A stretch of DNA of 56,507 nt from a filamentous cyanobacterium ESFC-1 (GTDB lineage Bacteria > Cyanobacteriota > Cyanobacteriia > Cyanobacteriales > Spirulinaceae), in NCBI GenBank assembly GCA_000380225.1, contig KB904821.1, positions 3,021,794-3,078,300 on the forward strand. The letters run 5' to 3'. Below, piece after piece: positions 8,823 through 17,612 of this stretch. The position numbers were made by a program, and so were the translations under genes. Position 1 is the stretch's first letter. Each line of letters begins with the position of its first letter. The notes under the pieces are model-generated. The model was not told the origin of the DNA. It was given only the letters and a program-made list of their open reading frames with translations, and did not search any database.

Positions 8823-8952
8823 TATAGTAATTATAAATAAGAACCGACAGCCCGCCCGCAGATTAAAATCTGGGGAACCAACAAGAACAAAGTCCGTTTT
8901 CACGGACTGAGCCAATTGAGTTAATGTGCGGAACTTAATTGAAATGACTATA
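8823..8952. repeat. 130-bp MITE-like element, copy 1
   Basis: Ends are imperfect inverted repeats (TATAGTAATT.TAAATAAG against TATAGTCATTTCAATTAAG). Inside are two palindromes: CAGATT-AA-AATCTG and AGTCCGT-TTTC-ACGGACT. A near-identical copy in the opposite orientation is at 50651-50778, and a fragment is at 40250-40277. No ORF is credible inside. The remaining 8484-8822 stretch of the gap shows no gene that I can support. Confidence 0.85.
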
Positions 8953-8970
8953 GTATCTCTGTTATAAAAT

Positions 8971-9019
8971 CGAGGCGGAGCCTCGTTTGGTGCGTCCCTT
9001 GGTGGAACCAAGGAACGAG
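8971..9019. repeat. Paired palindromes ahead of the PAS kinase 3' end
   Basis: CGAGGC-GGA-GCCTCG (8971-8985) followed by CGTCCCTTGGT..ACCAAGGAACGAG (8993-9019). The second belongs to a family with members at 4899-4920, 24309-24335 and 40346-40372. It ends 11 bp beyond the stop of the histidine kinase gene and can fold as its 3' hairpin. Confidence 0.75.
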
Positions 9020-9029
9020 ATTAACGAGA

Positions 9030-11762
9030 TTAAATGTAAGCGGCTTGTTTGACGGGAATGGCGATGATAAATTTTGTGCCTTCACCGATTTTGGAGCAAC
9101 ATTCTATGGTTCCTTTGTGTTTTTCGGTAATAATTTGGTGACTGATGGATAAGCCTAGTCCTGTGCCTTTACCGACGGCTTTGGTGGTAAAGAAGGGGTC
9201 AAATAGGCGGTTGATAATGGCTTCGGGAATGCCTCCCGCGTTGTCGGAAATGATAATGTTAACGGTGTTTTGTTCTTGTTGGGTTTCAATGGTAATGATG
9301 CTCGGATTGGCTTCGATTTCGGCAAAACTTTTCCATTTCTGGCGTTCTTCGATGGCATCAATGGCATTGACCAAGATATTCATAAAGACTTGATTGAGAG
9401 GCCCGGGATAGCATTCGATGGGTGGGATGGGGCTGTAGTTTTTGATGATTTGGATTTCGGGATGGTCGGATTTGGCTTTGAGACGATTGCGAAGAATCAT
9501 TAATGTGCTTTCGATGCCTTCGTGAATATCGGCTTGTTTAAATTCGGTTTCGTCGGTGCGGGAAAAGTTACGCAAAGAGGCGACAATTTGTTTAATGCGG
9601 TCGGCCCCAACTTTCATCGAATCGAGGAGTTTGGGTAAGTCTTCGATGATAAAATCTAGGTCGATTTCTTCGCTCATTTCTTGAATTTGCGGGTCGGAAA
9701 CTGTGATGCTTTCTTGATACAAGGAAATGAGGTCGAGCAGGTCTTTGATATACTCGCGAGCGTGGGTTAAGTTGCCGTAGATAAAGTTAACGGGGTTGTT
9801 GATTTCGTGAGCGACTCCGGCGACGAGTTGACCTAAACTGGAGAGTTTTTCATTTTGAATGAGTCGGGATTGGGTACGGCGTAATTCGTGCAGGGTTTTT
9901 TCGAGTTCTTGGGCTTGCTGATGGATGGCCATTTCGGCGTGTTTGCGGTCAGTTATGTCGGTGGAAAGTCCGCAGAGGGCGTAGATTTCGCCATCGGCAT
10001 CAAATAGGGGAAATTTAATGGAATAGTAGGTGCGTATGCCTTCGGGGGTGGGGACTTCTTCTTCGATTTGTAAGGATTGGCGTTGGTCGAGAACTTGGTT
10101 ATCATTGCGACGAATAATATTCGCAATTTCTTGGGGAAATAAGTCGTAGTCGGTTTTGCCTAAACAGTAATCAGGTTCGAGGTTAAATAGGGTTTCAAAT
10201 TGACGATTGACGACTAAGTATTGCCCGGCGATGCTTTTAATGTAAATGATAGTGGGGGCATTTTCCAAGATGGCTTGAAAGCGCATTTGGCTTTCGATTA
10301 AAGCGGCTTCAGCGCGTTTGCGATCGCTAATATCCCGTGCTACATTCGAGAAGAATTCGACTTCTCCGGTTTCGGATTTGTGGGCGATCGCGACTTGGGA
10401 AACGGGAATTTCACTCCCATTTTTGTGTTGAAACAGGTTTTCCCCGGTGAGAATGCCTTTTTCTTGCAAAAGGAGCATATCACTTGCTACTTGCTCTTGA
10501 CGTATAGACTGCCCTACAACAGAGGCAATATTCAGGGGTGTAATGTCTTCTTCTGGCCCATAGCCTAACATTTGCCGTCCGGCTTGGTTGATGTAAGTTA
10601 ATTGACCTTGGGCATCGGCAGTTACGACGCAATCGGTGGTAGATTCGATAATGGCGAGGAGGCGATTTTGTTCTTTTTCGGCTTCTTTGCGATCGCGCAA
10701 GTCCCGTGTAATGGTTGCTACAGCCAAAGGAATTCCGGTTTCTGGATGCCTTAGCATAAAGAGATTGTAATCGACCGGAATCAACTCTTGATTATCAAAA
10801 CGGCGAAACCGAATTTCTCCTTGCCACATTCCCTGACTCATTACGGTGGGAAGAATGACATCTTCGACTAGGGGCAAGTCTTCAGGGGCAACAAACTGAT
10901 CGACATGATGCTTTTGGGCTGCTTCTAGTGAGGGCAAACCCATCATGTTTAGCCCGGCGGGATTGAGAAACAAAGGATAGCCTTCGAGGGATGCAACCCC
11001 GATAAAATCGGAACTGTAGGCAATCAATGCCATCAGCTTTTGCACTTCTAATTCTGCTTCTTTGCTGGCGGTAATATCTTTAACTGTGGCGTAGATTTTG
11101 CTGCGATTTAAAATCGGTGTGGAAGTCCACTGTAACCAACGATAGGACCCATCTTTGCAACGATAGCGATTTTCAAAGTTAATATGATTTTGGCCTTCAA
11201 CCAATCCTTGCGCGGCTTCTAAGGTACTTTGACGGTCATCAGGATGGACAAATTCTAAAAAGGGCTGGGCTTGGAGTTCTGGGTTAGAGTAACCTAATAC
11301 TTTTTCCCAAGCGGGATTGAGTAGATGAAAGTAACCGTCAAACCCGGCGATACACATCATATCTGGCGACAGTTCAAACACATTGTCCCACGTCGATAAA
11401 TGCTGCTGACGGGGGCTAAAATGCTCCATTTGTACGATTACCCCTTGGAGGCAGTTTTCGTGGTACCAAGGGCGCATTTCGTACTTCACCCAAAAAGGAG
11501 CGCCTTCGGGGGTTCGCCATTGTTGCGTTTGTGTAGGAGTCTGAGTTCCGGTTAAAGCGGTTTGGAAAGTGTGGTAAAAATCTAGGGAAGTATTCGGAAA
11601 AATTTGACCGAAATGCTGATTTTTGACAGTTTCGGCTTTTAATTGCCAATCTTCTAACCAAGCCTGACTCGCGGTTAACCAGCGTCCCTGAAGATCGAAA
11701 ACCGCGATCGCGACCGGGAGTTGCGTCAAAATGGAAGCAGCGAGCTGTAAAGTATCAGTCAT
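9030..11762 (-). CDS. Multi-PAS sensor histidine kinase
   Basis: A 910-aa cytosolic sensor with five successive PAS domains (about 7-110, 125-235, 242-360, 365-490, 495-615), a HisKA dimerisation domain and a HATPase_c domain. The phospho-accepting His is residue 652 in GQLVAGVAHEINNPVNF. The N box (NAIDAI), DNAGGIP and GTGLGLSISHQI are intact. The HEINNP form and long helical DHp are typical of HisKA kinases with PAS arrays. No membrane segment is present. No response regulator lies nearby, so it is an orphan kinase. The ligands of the PAS domains cannot be read; no haem- or flavin-binding Cys motif is obvious. It starts at ATG 11762, divergent from the methyltransferase gene. Confidence 0.93.
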   Translation of the reverse strand: MTDTLQLAASILTQLPVAIAVFDLQGRWLTASQAWLEDWQLKAETVKNQHFGQIFPNTSLDFYHTFQTALTGTQTPTQTQQWRTPEGAPFWVKYEMRPWYHENCLQGVIVQMEHFSPRQQHLSTWDNVFELSPDMMCIAGFDGYFHLLNPAWEKVLGYSNPELQAQPFLEFVHPDDRQSTLEAAQGLVEGQNHINFENRYRCKDGSYRWLQWTSTPILNRSKIYATVKDITASKEAELEVQKLMALIAYSSDFIGVASLEGYPLFLNPAGLNMMGLPSLEAAQKHHVDQFVAPEDLPLVEDVILPTVMSQGMWQGEIRFRRFDNQELIPVDYNLFMLRHPETGIPLAVATITRDLRDRKEAEKEQNRLLAIIESTTDCVVTADAQGQLTYINQAGRQMLGYGPEEDITPLNIASVVGQSIRQEQVASDMLLLQEKGILTGENLFQHKNGSEIPVSQVAIAHKSETGEVEFFSNVARDISDRKRAEAALIESQMRFQAILENAPTIIYIKSIAGQYLVVNRQFETLFNLEPDYCLGKTDYDLFPQEIANIIRRNDNQVLDQRQSLQIEEEVPTPEGIRTYYSIKFPLFDADGEIYALCGLSTDITDRKHAEMAIHQQAQELEKTLHELRRTQSRLIQNEKLSSLGQLVAGVAHEINNPVNFIYGNLTHAREYIKDLLDLISLYQESITVSDPQIQEMSEEIDLDFIIEDLPKLLDSMKVGADRIKQIVASLRNFSRTDETEFKQADIHEGIESTLMILRNRLKAKSDHPEIQIIKNYSPIPPIECYPGPLNQVFMNILVNAIDAIEERQKWKSFAEIEANPSIITIETQQEQNTVNIIISDNAGGIPEAIINRLFDPFFTTKAVGKGTGLGLSISHQIITEKHKGTIECCSKIGEGTKFIIAIPVKQAAYI

Positions 11763-11950
11763 GGTGTCTCAAGGGTGGAATGGGGGATAACAAGAACTAC
11801 ATTTCATAATTCCCATTTTCGGGGTTTATGTTGTCATTATTACAATGCTGTCTATTGTGAGATCGAGAAAATTGGGTTGAGGCAAAATTGTATAAAAATC
11901 AACAATTTGACTCAAAATAGAAAAACTAATGTTGTTTCTAAGATATACTA

Positions 11951-12616
11951 ATGAGCGATTCTCCAAATATGGATCAAAATGACCAAAAATTGGCTCAAGC
12001 GACCCCAAATAGCGATCGGCCTTATAGTTGGTTTGAAAGTTTATATGCTGAAGCTTCTGGCAATCCTGAGCGTATTCCTTGGGCCAAACTTAAACCTCAC
12101 CCGGCTTTAATGAGTTGGCTCGACGAACAAGAGTTTCTGCGACCCGGACAAGGGGCTTTGGTGGTTGCTTGTGGTTTAGGAGATGATGCTGAAGCCCTGG
12201 CTGCAAGGGGTTATGCTGTGACAGCATTTGATTATTCGCAAAGCGCGATCGCGTGGTGTCAGCAGCGTTTCGATACTTCCCTGGTGAACTATTACCAAGC
12301 CGATTTATTTAGTTTACCGCAATCTTGGCAAAAGGCTTATCCGTTGGTGTGGGAATGCCGTACTATTCAATCGTTACCTTTAGAGATGCGATCGGAGGCG
12401 ATAAGGGCGATCGCGAACTTGGTTTCTCCTGGGGGTACGCTGTTAGTATTAACCCATCTTCGTCCCGACAACAGCGAAGCCCAAGGGCCTCCCTGGCCGC
12501 TTTCTAATGCAGAATTGAACGAGTTTAAGACTCTAGGATTTACTGAAGTTCGTCGCACTCCTTACACCGATTCTAAACGTCCTGAAGTTGAACAGGTTTT
12601 GATTGAGTTTAATTAA
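11951..12616 (+). CDS. SAM-dependent methyltransferase (TPMT-like)
   Basis: A 221-aa class I methyltransferase. Motif I is LVVACGLGDDAEALA, followed by GYAVTAFDYSQSAIAWC (motif II acidic residue), then VWECRTIQSL and SPGGTLLVLTHLRP. The arrangement resembles the thiopurine methyltransferase branch, which handles small thiol or thiol-like substrates; the substrate here is unknown. The N terminus is polar and probably disordered (1-25). The last codons, TTT AAT TAA, merge directly into the 14-mer array that follows, so the repeat supplies or abuts the stop codon. Confidence 0.85.
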   Translation: MSDSPNMDQNDQKLAQATPNSDRPYSWFESLYAEASGNPERIPWAKLKPHPALMSWLDEQEFLRPGQGALVVACGLGDDAEALAARGYAVTAFDYSQSAIAWCQQRFDTSLVNYYQADLFSLPQSWQKAYPLVWECRTIQSLPLEMRSEAIRAIANLVSPGGTLLVLTHLRPDNSEAQGPPWPLSNAELNEFKTLGFTEVRRTPYTDSKRPEVEQVLIEFN

Positions 12617-12829
12617 CAATGAACAATGTATAATTAACAATGTATAATTAACAATGTATAATTTACAATGTATAATTAACAATGTATAATTTACAATGTA
12701 TAATTAACAATGTATAATTTACAATGTATAATTTACAATGCACAATTTACAATGTATAATTAACAATGCACAATTTACAATGTATAATTAACAATGCACA
12801 ATTTACAATGCACAATGAATAATTGTTAG
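12617..12829. repeat. 14-bp tandem array (ACAATGTATAATTA)n
   Basis: About fifteen copies of an AT-rich 14-bp unit alternating ACAATGTATAATTA, ACAATGTATAATTT and ACAATGCACAATTT variants. It starts at the stop codon of the methyltransferase gene. A reverse-complement relative occurs at 50939-51022, beside the prmC stop codon. Confidence 0.9.
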
Positions 12830-12837
12830 TTGTTCGT

Positions 12838-12957
12838 AATAACAAACAACAAACAACAAACAACAAACAACAAACAACAAACAACAAACAACAAACAACA
12901 AACAACAAACAACAAACAACAAACAACAAACAACAAACAACCAATAACAAACAACAA
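12838..12957. repeat. Heptanucleotide array (AACAAAC)n
   Basis: About sixteen tandem copies of AACAAAC ending one or two bases before the aldolase stop codon (minus strand, 12959). Together with the adjacent 14-mer array it fills the whole 342-bp gap; no gene is present there. Confidence 0.9.
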
Positions 12958-12958
12958 A

Positions 12959-14041
12959 TTAAGCAATAGTAATGTCATCTGATAGATAAACATCTTGAAT
13001 CAGATGAAATAACTTGATTCCTTCTTCTAAAGGACGTTGGAAGGTTTTGCGACCGGAAATTAAGCCACAACCGCCAGCCCGTTTGTTAATAACGGCGGTG
13101 CGGACGGCTTTGGCAAAATCATTGTCTCCTGAAGACCCACCCGAGTTAATGAGACCACTGCGGCCCGCGTAACAATTCAGGACTTGATAGCGGGTGAGAT
13201 CGATGGGATGATCGGTGGTGAGGTCAGAGTAGATGCGATCGTCGGTGCGACCGTATTTGTTTCCTGTGGCTTCGCGGACGGCTTGATAACCGCCGTTACA
13301 TTCGGGTAGCTTTTGTTTGATGATGTCTGCTTCGATGGTTACGCCGAGATGATTGGCTTGACCCGTTAAGTCGGCGGCCAGGTGATAATCTTGGTCTTGT
13401 TTGAAGACGCTATTGCGAAGATAACACCATAATATGGTTGCCATGCCTAATTCATGGGCCCGAGCAAATGCTTGGCTGACTTCTTGGATTTGACGGCCAG
13501 TTTGCTCTGAGCCAAAATAAATGGTTGCACCCACAGCCGTTGCGCCTAAATTCCAGGCTTGCTCGACTTGGGCAAACATGATTTGGTCGTATTCGTTGGG
13601 ATAGGTCAGGCTTTCGTTATGGTTTAGCTTGACGATAAAGGGGATGCGGTGGGCGTATTTGCGAGACATCATCCCTAAAACCCCTAATGTGGTGGCAACG
13701 CCGTTACAACCGCCTTCTAAGGCGAGTTTGAGGATGTTTTCGGGGTCGAAGTAAATGGGATTGGGGGCAAAAGAAGCGGCCCCGGAGTGTTCGATGCCTT
13801 GGTCTACGGGCAAAATGGAAAGGTAGCCTGTATGGGCGAGGCGACCGTGGGAGTATAATTGCTGTAGGCTGCGGAGGACTTGGGGGGAGCGATCGCTGTG
13901 CATAAAAACGCGCTCGATAAAGTCGGGTCCGGGTAATTGCAACAAGTTCGCATCGATTTTCCCTTTATGGTTGAGGAGTGATTCGGCTTCTTTACCGAGC
14001 AAGGATTCAATGGATTGGGGGGCGCTGAGAGTGGCTGTCAT
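12959..14041 (-). CDS. Class I fructose-bisphosphate aldolase (DhnA type)
   Basis: A 360-aa Schiff-base aldolase of the DhnA/archaeal-like class I family, interconverting fructose-1,6-bisphosphate with dihydroxyacetone phosphate and glyceraldehyde-3-phosphate; it serves glycolysis and possibly the Calvin cycle. Signatures include [42 protein letters not shown] and, at the end, [13 protein letters not shown] and [12 protein letters not shown]. The length is normal. In cyanobacteria a class II enzyme usually carries the main flux, so this is probably the auxiliary isozyme. The gene ends against a heptamer array. Its promoter must lie in the 454-bp divergent gap with the HD-GYP gene. Confidence 0.92.
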   Translation of the reverse strand: MTATLSAPQSIESLLGKEAESLLNHKGKIDANLLQLPGPDFIERVFMHSDRSPQVLRSLQQLYSHGRLAHTGYLSILPVDQGIEHSGAASFAPNPIYFDPENILKLALEGGCNGVATTLGVLGMMSRKYAHRIPFIVKLNHNESLTYPNEYDQIMFAQVEQAWNLGATAVGATIYFGSEQTGRQIQEVSQAFARAHELGMATILWCYLRNSVFKQDQDYHLAADLTGQANHLGVTIEADIIKQKLPECNGGYQAVREATGNKYGRTDDRIYSDLTTDHPIDLTRYQVLNCYAGRSGLINSGGSSGDNDFAKAVRTAVINKRAGGCGLISGRKTFQRPLEEGIKLFHLIQDVYLSDDITIA

Positions 14042-14495
14042 AAATAAATTGATATCCTATAGTGACCTTATGTTTCGATTGTGCGATCGCCTTGGGGGGT
14101 AATAACAGCATCGTGGGTTAGAGATTTGAAAGAAAAAATTTTCAGGCGGTAGATATTTCTAGCAATCGAGGCCAAAGTCATGGGAGTGTATCGGCAGGGG
14201 GTAGGAGCAGGAATGACAGAACTTTGATCGTAAGCGATTGCTGTGTATTTCGTAACACAGATAGCACTATTGGGGGCGATCGCGTGCTGGAATTTTAAAG
14301 GGGTTGGGTGCTAATTTAGGCTGATTTTGACTCGCTTTAGTGTTTTGAGTCACTGAGTTCAAACCCAAAATCTCTTTACAATTTTAGACAGCATTGACCT
14401 GAAGCTCGATGGTTTTGGCTGTATCGGTTTTCGCCCGCAAGTCTCATAATCCCTCAAAAACTTCCCCATTTTATTTTTATATTTGCTGACTTTGT
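14042..14495. other. 454-bp divergent intergenic region
   Basis: It lies between the divergent aldolase and HD-GYP genes and should hold both promoters. It contains two HIP1-type octamers and an AT-rich stretch just before 14496. I see no small ORF, RNA gene or repeat family member in it. Confidence 0.6.
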
Positions 14496-16115
14496 ATGAG
14501 TTTTACCAGTCCCCCTCATTATGCGTCCCAAGCGAGGTTAGTCGAAAAGCTCCTCGCGATTGGGATGGCTCTTTCGAGTACCCACGATTTGAAAGAGTTA
14601 CTGGAGTTGATTTTAACGAAAAGTCGCGAAATTACTTGCAGCGATGCGGGAAGTGTGTATTTAATCGACTCTGACCCGAAAACGCCGAAGTTAGTCTTTA
14701 AAGTCGCTCAAAATGACTCGATTCGTGATGTTTTGTTTCACGAATTTAGCGTCCCGATTACCCCAGAAAGTTTAGCGGGTTATGTGGCGTTAACCGGACG
14801 CAGTTTAAATTTAGATGATGCTTATCAGATTGCGCCAGGATTGCCTTATAAGCTCGATCAAAACTTCGACCGGGATTTTAATTATCGCACGCGATCGGTG
14901 TTGGTGCTGCCGATGCAGGATGCTGATGGGGAGATTATTGGGGTGTTGCAACTGCTTAATCGCAAAGTTACCAATGATACCGAACTGATTCCTGAAAATG
15001 TGGCTAACTTAACGCAATCTTACTCGGATTGCGAAGAACGGATTGTGCGATCGCTGGCTTCTCAAGCAGCAATTTCGATTGAACGAAATTTATTACAAAA
15101 TTCGATTGAGAACTTGTTTGAGGGCTTTGTAACGGCTTCTGTCCGAGCGATTGAAAGCCGCGATCCGACGACTTCGGGACATTCCGATCGCGTGGCTGCT
15201 TTAACGTTACGATTAGCCCAAGCCGTGAACGATACCCATCGCGGGCCATTGCAAGTATATCAATTTAGCGATCGCCAACTCCAAGAAATCCGTTACGCAG
15301 CTTTACTGCACGATTTTGGCAAACTCAGCGTCCCCGAAGCGATTTTAAACAAACGCCAGAAGCTTTATCCTCACCAAATCAACGTGATTCGCAGTCGTTT
15401 TGCGCTGGTGCAGCGTACCCTGGAAACCGAATGCGCTCAAGCAAAGTATCAATACCTGATCGAACACCCCCACGCTCACAAAGCCCATTCTGGCTGTCCT
15501 CACTGTGTCCAAATTGAGAAACTAGAGGGACAATTACAAGACGCGATCGCCTCTCTCAAAGAATACTTGCATTTTATTGAAGCCGTCAACGAACCCGTCG
15601 CGATCGCTTCAGATTCGGCTCGGGCTGACGAAATTAACCAAAAACTCTACAAACTCGCCAGTTATACCTATCGCGATATCAATGGCCAACTCAAACCCCT
15701 TCTGACTCCCGCAGAACTCGAACAACTCCAACTACTGCGGGGAAATTTAACCACGACCGAACGCTTGGCCATTGAATCCCATGTTACCCATTCCTATGAA
15801 TTTCTCAAGCGGATTCCCTGGACAAAGCATCTCGAAAATATCCCCGAAATTGCTTATGGTCATCACGAAAAACTCGACGGTAGCGGCTATCCGCGCGGCT
15901 TGAAAAAAGAGCAACTTTCGCTCCAAACCCAAATGATGATTGTTGCTGATATTTATGATGCCCTAACTGCTGCCGATCGCCCTTACAAGCGTTCAATTCC
16001 TTTAGAAGTTACTACTCATATTCTCAAAGAAGAAGCCCATAAAGGCAAAATTAATACCGATTTAGTACAGGTCTTTCTAGAACAACGGATTTATGAGGTT
16101 TTAATTAAAATTTAA
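14496..16115 (+). CDS. GAF / HD-GYP domain protein
   Basis: A 539-aa protein with an N-terminal GAF domain (about 20-190) and an HD-GYP-type phosphohydrolase domain (about 205-530), the family that degrades cyclic di-GMP. HD residues are in HSDRV and LLHDFGKLSVPEAIL, and the GYP region reads HHEKLDGSGYPRG, followed by VADIYDALTAADRPYK; the metal-binding set appears complete. Unusually, about 150 residues are inserted between the HD dyad and the GYP motif, including HPHAHKAHSGCPHC (CPHC near 333-336), a possible extra metal site. The protein lacks a receiver domain, so the GAF domain is probably the input. The ATG follows TTTGCTGACTTTGT with no strong ribosome site. Confidence 0.87.
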   Translation: MSFTSPPHYASQARLVEKLLAIGMALSSTHDLKELLELILTKSREITCSDAGSVYLIDSDPKTPKLVFKVAQNDSIRDVLFHEFSVPITPESLAGYVALTGRSLNLDDAYQIAPGLPYKLDQNFDRDFNYRTRSVLVLPMQDADGEIIGVLQLLNRKVTNDTELIPENVANLTQSYSDCEERIVRSLASQAAISIERNLLQNSIENLFEGFVTASVRAIESRDPTTSGHSDRVAALTLRLAQAVNDTHRGPLQVYQFSDRQLQEIRYAALLHDFGKLSVPEAILNKRQKLYPHQINVIRSRFALVQRTLETECAQAKYQYLIEHPHAHKAHSGCPHCVQIEKLEGQLQDAIASLKEYLHFIEAVNEPVAIASDSARADEINQKLYKLASYTYRDINGQLKPLLTPAELEQLQLLRGNLTTTERLAIESHVTHSYEFLKRIPWTKHLENIPEIAYGHHEKLDGSGYPRGLKKEQLSLQTQMMIVADIYDALTAADRPYKRSIPLEVTTHILKEEAHKGKINTDLVQVFLEQRIYEVLIKI

Positions 16116-16181
16116 TTTTATAGCAACCGCCAAAGCAGTTAGGATACTGCATCCATTTTGAGCTAAATCAGCCCATCTCTT

Positions 16182-16208
16182 GTGGGAGAGGGGTTTGGGG
16201 TGAGGGCA
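16182..16208. repeat. GTGGGAGAGGGGTTTGGGGT dispersed repeat, copy 1
   Basis: A G-rich stretch whose reverse complement, with one change, occurs at 17230-17257. The two inverted copies lie about 1 kb apart on either side of the cupin-like gene. Confidence 0.75.
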
Positions 16209-16337
16209 AACCCCACCACGTCCTAACCCGAAGTGCTACTGCTATAAATACGGTTTTAAGCCTGTTATTTTCACAAGAAATCGTCCTAAAAAGATGTGGT
16301 TTTAGAGCCAATTATTTTGATAAATCCCGCCAAATTA

Positions 16338-16880
16338 CTAACTCAAATCCCCCGGTTTTGTCCCTAACCATTTCTCATCATTAAGTTGCGCGATCGCCAA
16401 CACTGCGGGTTGATCTCCGACTGTCCCAGACAGATGACCTTTCTGCCCATTTGCGTTGGGTTTTGTGTTTTGGTCAGCCCCAAAAGATACCTCTCCGGGG
16501 CCCATTTCGACGCGCATTCCGTCCAGGGTTTCGACAAACCAACAACCGGATAAAGGAATGATCCATTGGGGTTGGGGGTTTTCGTGCCACTCGCCAATCC
16601 AATCTACAGGCAACACGGTAAACATAATATTAGCACTACTGGTCAGAAGCAGATTGTTCCACTGGGGGGCCGTCCCCTCAGCAATGCTTTTCTGCTCAAA
16701 ATTAGTTAATTCGCATTGAGTTTGATGGCTTATGCCGTTTTCGTCTGTCCAAACGTGCCAATAGGAGAGTTTAGGGGCGTTTGCTGGCTGTTTAGGGGTC
16801 ATTTGTTCAAAATTGTTGTACTGGACGTAGAAGGGGAAATAACTGGCAAGTTGCAGTAGCGATCGCCGTGATAGCATCAT
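16338..16880 (-). CDS. Cupin-like protein
   Basis: A 180-aa protein whose middle and C-terminal part read as a double-stranded β-helix (cupin) fold: WIGEWHENPQPQWIIPLSGC, then VETLDGMRVEMGPGEVSFGAD. The His and the PGE turn resemble cupin motifs 1 and 2, but the classical HxH metal triad is incomplete, so enzymatic activity is doubtful. The N terminus (MMLSRRSLLQLASYF) resembles a twin-arginine motif, yet no long hydrophobic core or cleavage site follows. Two adjacent Met codons (16880, 16877) are possible starts. They overlap the TGA of a 29-codon ORF upstream, which suggests translational coupling. Function unknown. Confidence 0.75.
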   Translation of the reverse strand: MMLSRRSLLQLASYFPFYVQYNNFEQMTPKQPANAPKLSYWHVWTDENGISHQTQCELTNFEQKSIAEGTAPQWNNLLLTSSANIMFTVLPVDWIGEWHENPQPQWIIPLSGCWFVETLDGMRVEMGPGEVSFGADQNTKPNANGQKGHLSGTVGDQPAVLAIAQLNDEKWLGTKPGDLS

Positions 16881-16966
16881 TCCTCCCCCAAGGCTTTGAC
16901 TAATTTACGGGGGATTAATGTACCAATAACCGCCCCTGCTGCCCATTTTGCGGTTTTTTGGGTCAT
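16877..16966 (-). CDS. Candidate 29-aa small ORF coupled to the cupin gene
   Basis: A 29-codon ORF, MTQKTAKWAAGAVIGTLIPR followed by KLVKALGEE, encodes a basic peptide with a short apolar centre (WAAGAVIGTLI). Its TGA stop overlaps the ATGATG start of the cupin-like gene, and an AGAAG stretch lies upstream of its ATG. The size and coupling suggest a small membrane-associated peptide or a translated leader. An alternative is chance or the decayed N terminus of a longer cupin protein. No homologue is recalled. Confidence 0.45.
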   Translation of the reverse strand: MTQKTAKWAAGAVIGTLIPRKLVKALGEE

Positions 16967-17229
16967 TTTGGCTTCTCAATCTTCTTGATACACTTTTTCT
17001 GTGACGAATCAAAGGGCTGATCTGACCATTAATTTTGACGCGATCGCTAATATTTGCCACTGTATTTTCTCGCCCTAGATCGAGCGAGAATATCGATCAA
17101 AAGAAATGGGTGTTTACTTTATCAAAAATAATGCTAAATAAAACATCTATCCCAGGTTAGAAAATACTATATAGTTATTACAAGGAATTTCTGTACAGTA
17201 ATCTTCCTATACAGGTGTTGTACTGACTA

Positions 17230-17257
17230 TTGCCCTTACCCCAAACCCCTCTCCCAC
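17230..17257. repeat. GTGGGAGAGGGGTTTGGGGT dispersed repeat, inverted copy
   Basis: Inverted partner of 16182-16208. The surrounding 16967-17331 gap is AT-rich and shows no gene that I can support; it could carry the promoter of the small ORF and cupin gene. Confidence 0.75.
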
Positions 17258-17331
17258 CCGGAGAAGGGCTGTTAATTTTTATTGGGTAATACCGTAGATG
17301 TTGAATTAAACTTAAGGAGATTGCCTAAATT

Positions 17332-17538
17332 TTAAAAATCAGGCGATTTCGAGACGATCGCCTTTTTGGGATTAGCATTTTCAGAGACGCGATCGCCCCT
17401 TTCCCAAACATGACACCGCAGCCAACACCAAAGCCCCGTTAAACTAAACCGACTTGGTTTTTTACCTTTTTCTTGAGCTTTTTGAGCGCAGACTTCGCAG
17501 GGTTGCCAAAAATGCTCGTCAAAATCGTAGTAACCCAT
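17332..17538 (-). CDS. Small hypothetical protein, 68 aa
   Basis: Not recognised. It starts MGYYDFDEHFWQPCEVC and carries CX2C at 14/17 and a second Cys pair at 38/42 within LTGLWCWLRCHVW, so a small zinc-binding fold is possible. A G-rich stretch (TCTGGGGGTAATCTT) precedes the ATG. The amphipathic, Cys-containing, Trp-rich composition argues for a real protein, but length and lack of known relatives keep this uncertain. It is on the same strand as, and 74 bp past the window position of, the lnt stop (downstream of lnt). Confidence 0.5.
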   Translation of the reverse strand: MGYYDFDEHFWQPCEVCAQKAQEKGKKPSRFSLTGLWCWLRCHVWERGDRVSENANPKKAIVSKSPDF

Positions 17539-17612
17539 AAGATTACCCCCAGATTGCTTCTACTTTCATTGTTCCTCTGATAAGAAAAAAACTCCAGAAA
17601 ACAAGGCAATCC

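Noticed and set aside
8802-9011. 69-aa minus-strand ORF
   Set aside because: It lies across a MITE-like element and palindromes, so it is not a gene.
11826-12008. 60-aa minus-strand ORF before the methyltransferase
   Set aside because: It overlaps the methyltransferase start and promoter, has no ribosome site and no protein-like pattern.
12617-12957. Possible CRISPR array or a gene (a 67-aa minus-strand ORF) in the tandem repeats
   Set aside because: Units are contiguous 14-mers and heptamers without unique spacers, and the ORF merely translates the repeat.
16338-16880. Tat-exported protein
   Set aside because: SRRSLLQLAS resembles the twin-arginine motif, but no hydrophobic core or AxA site follows.
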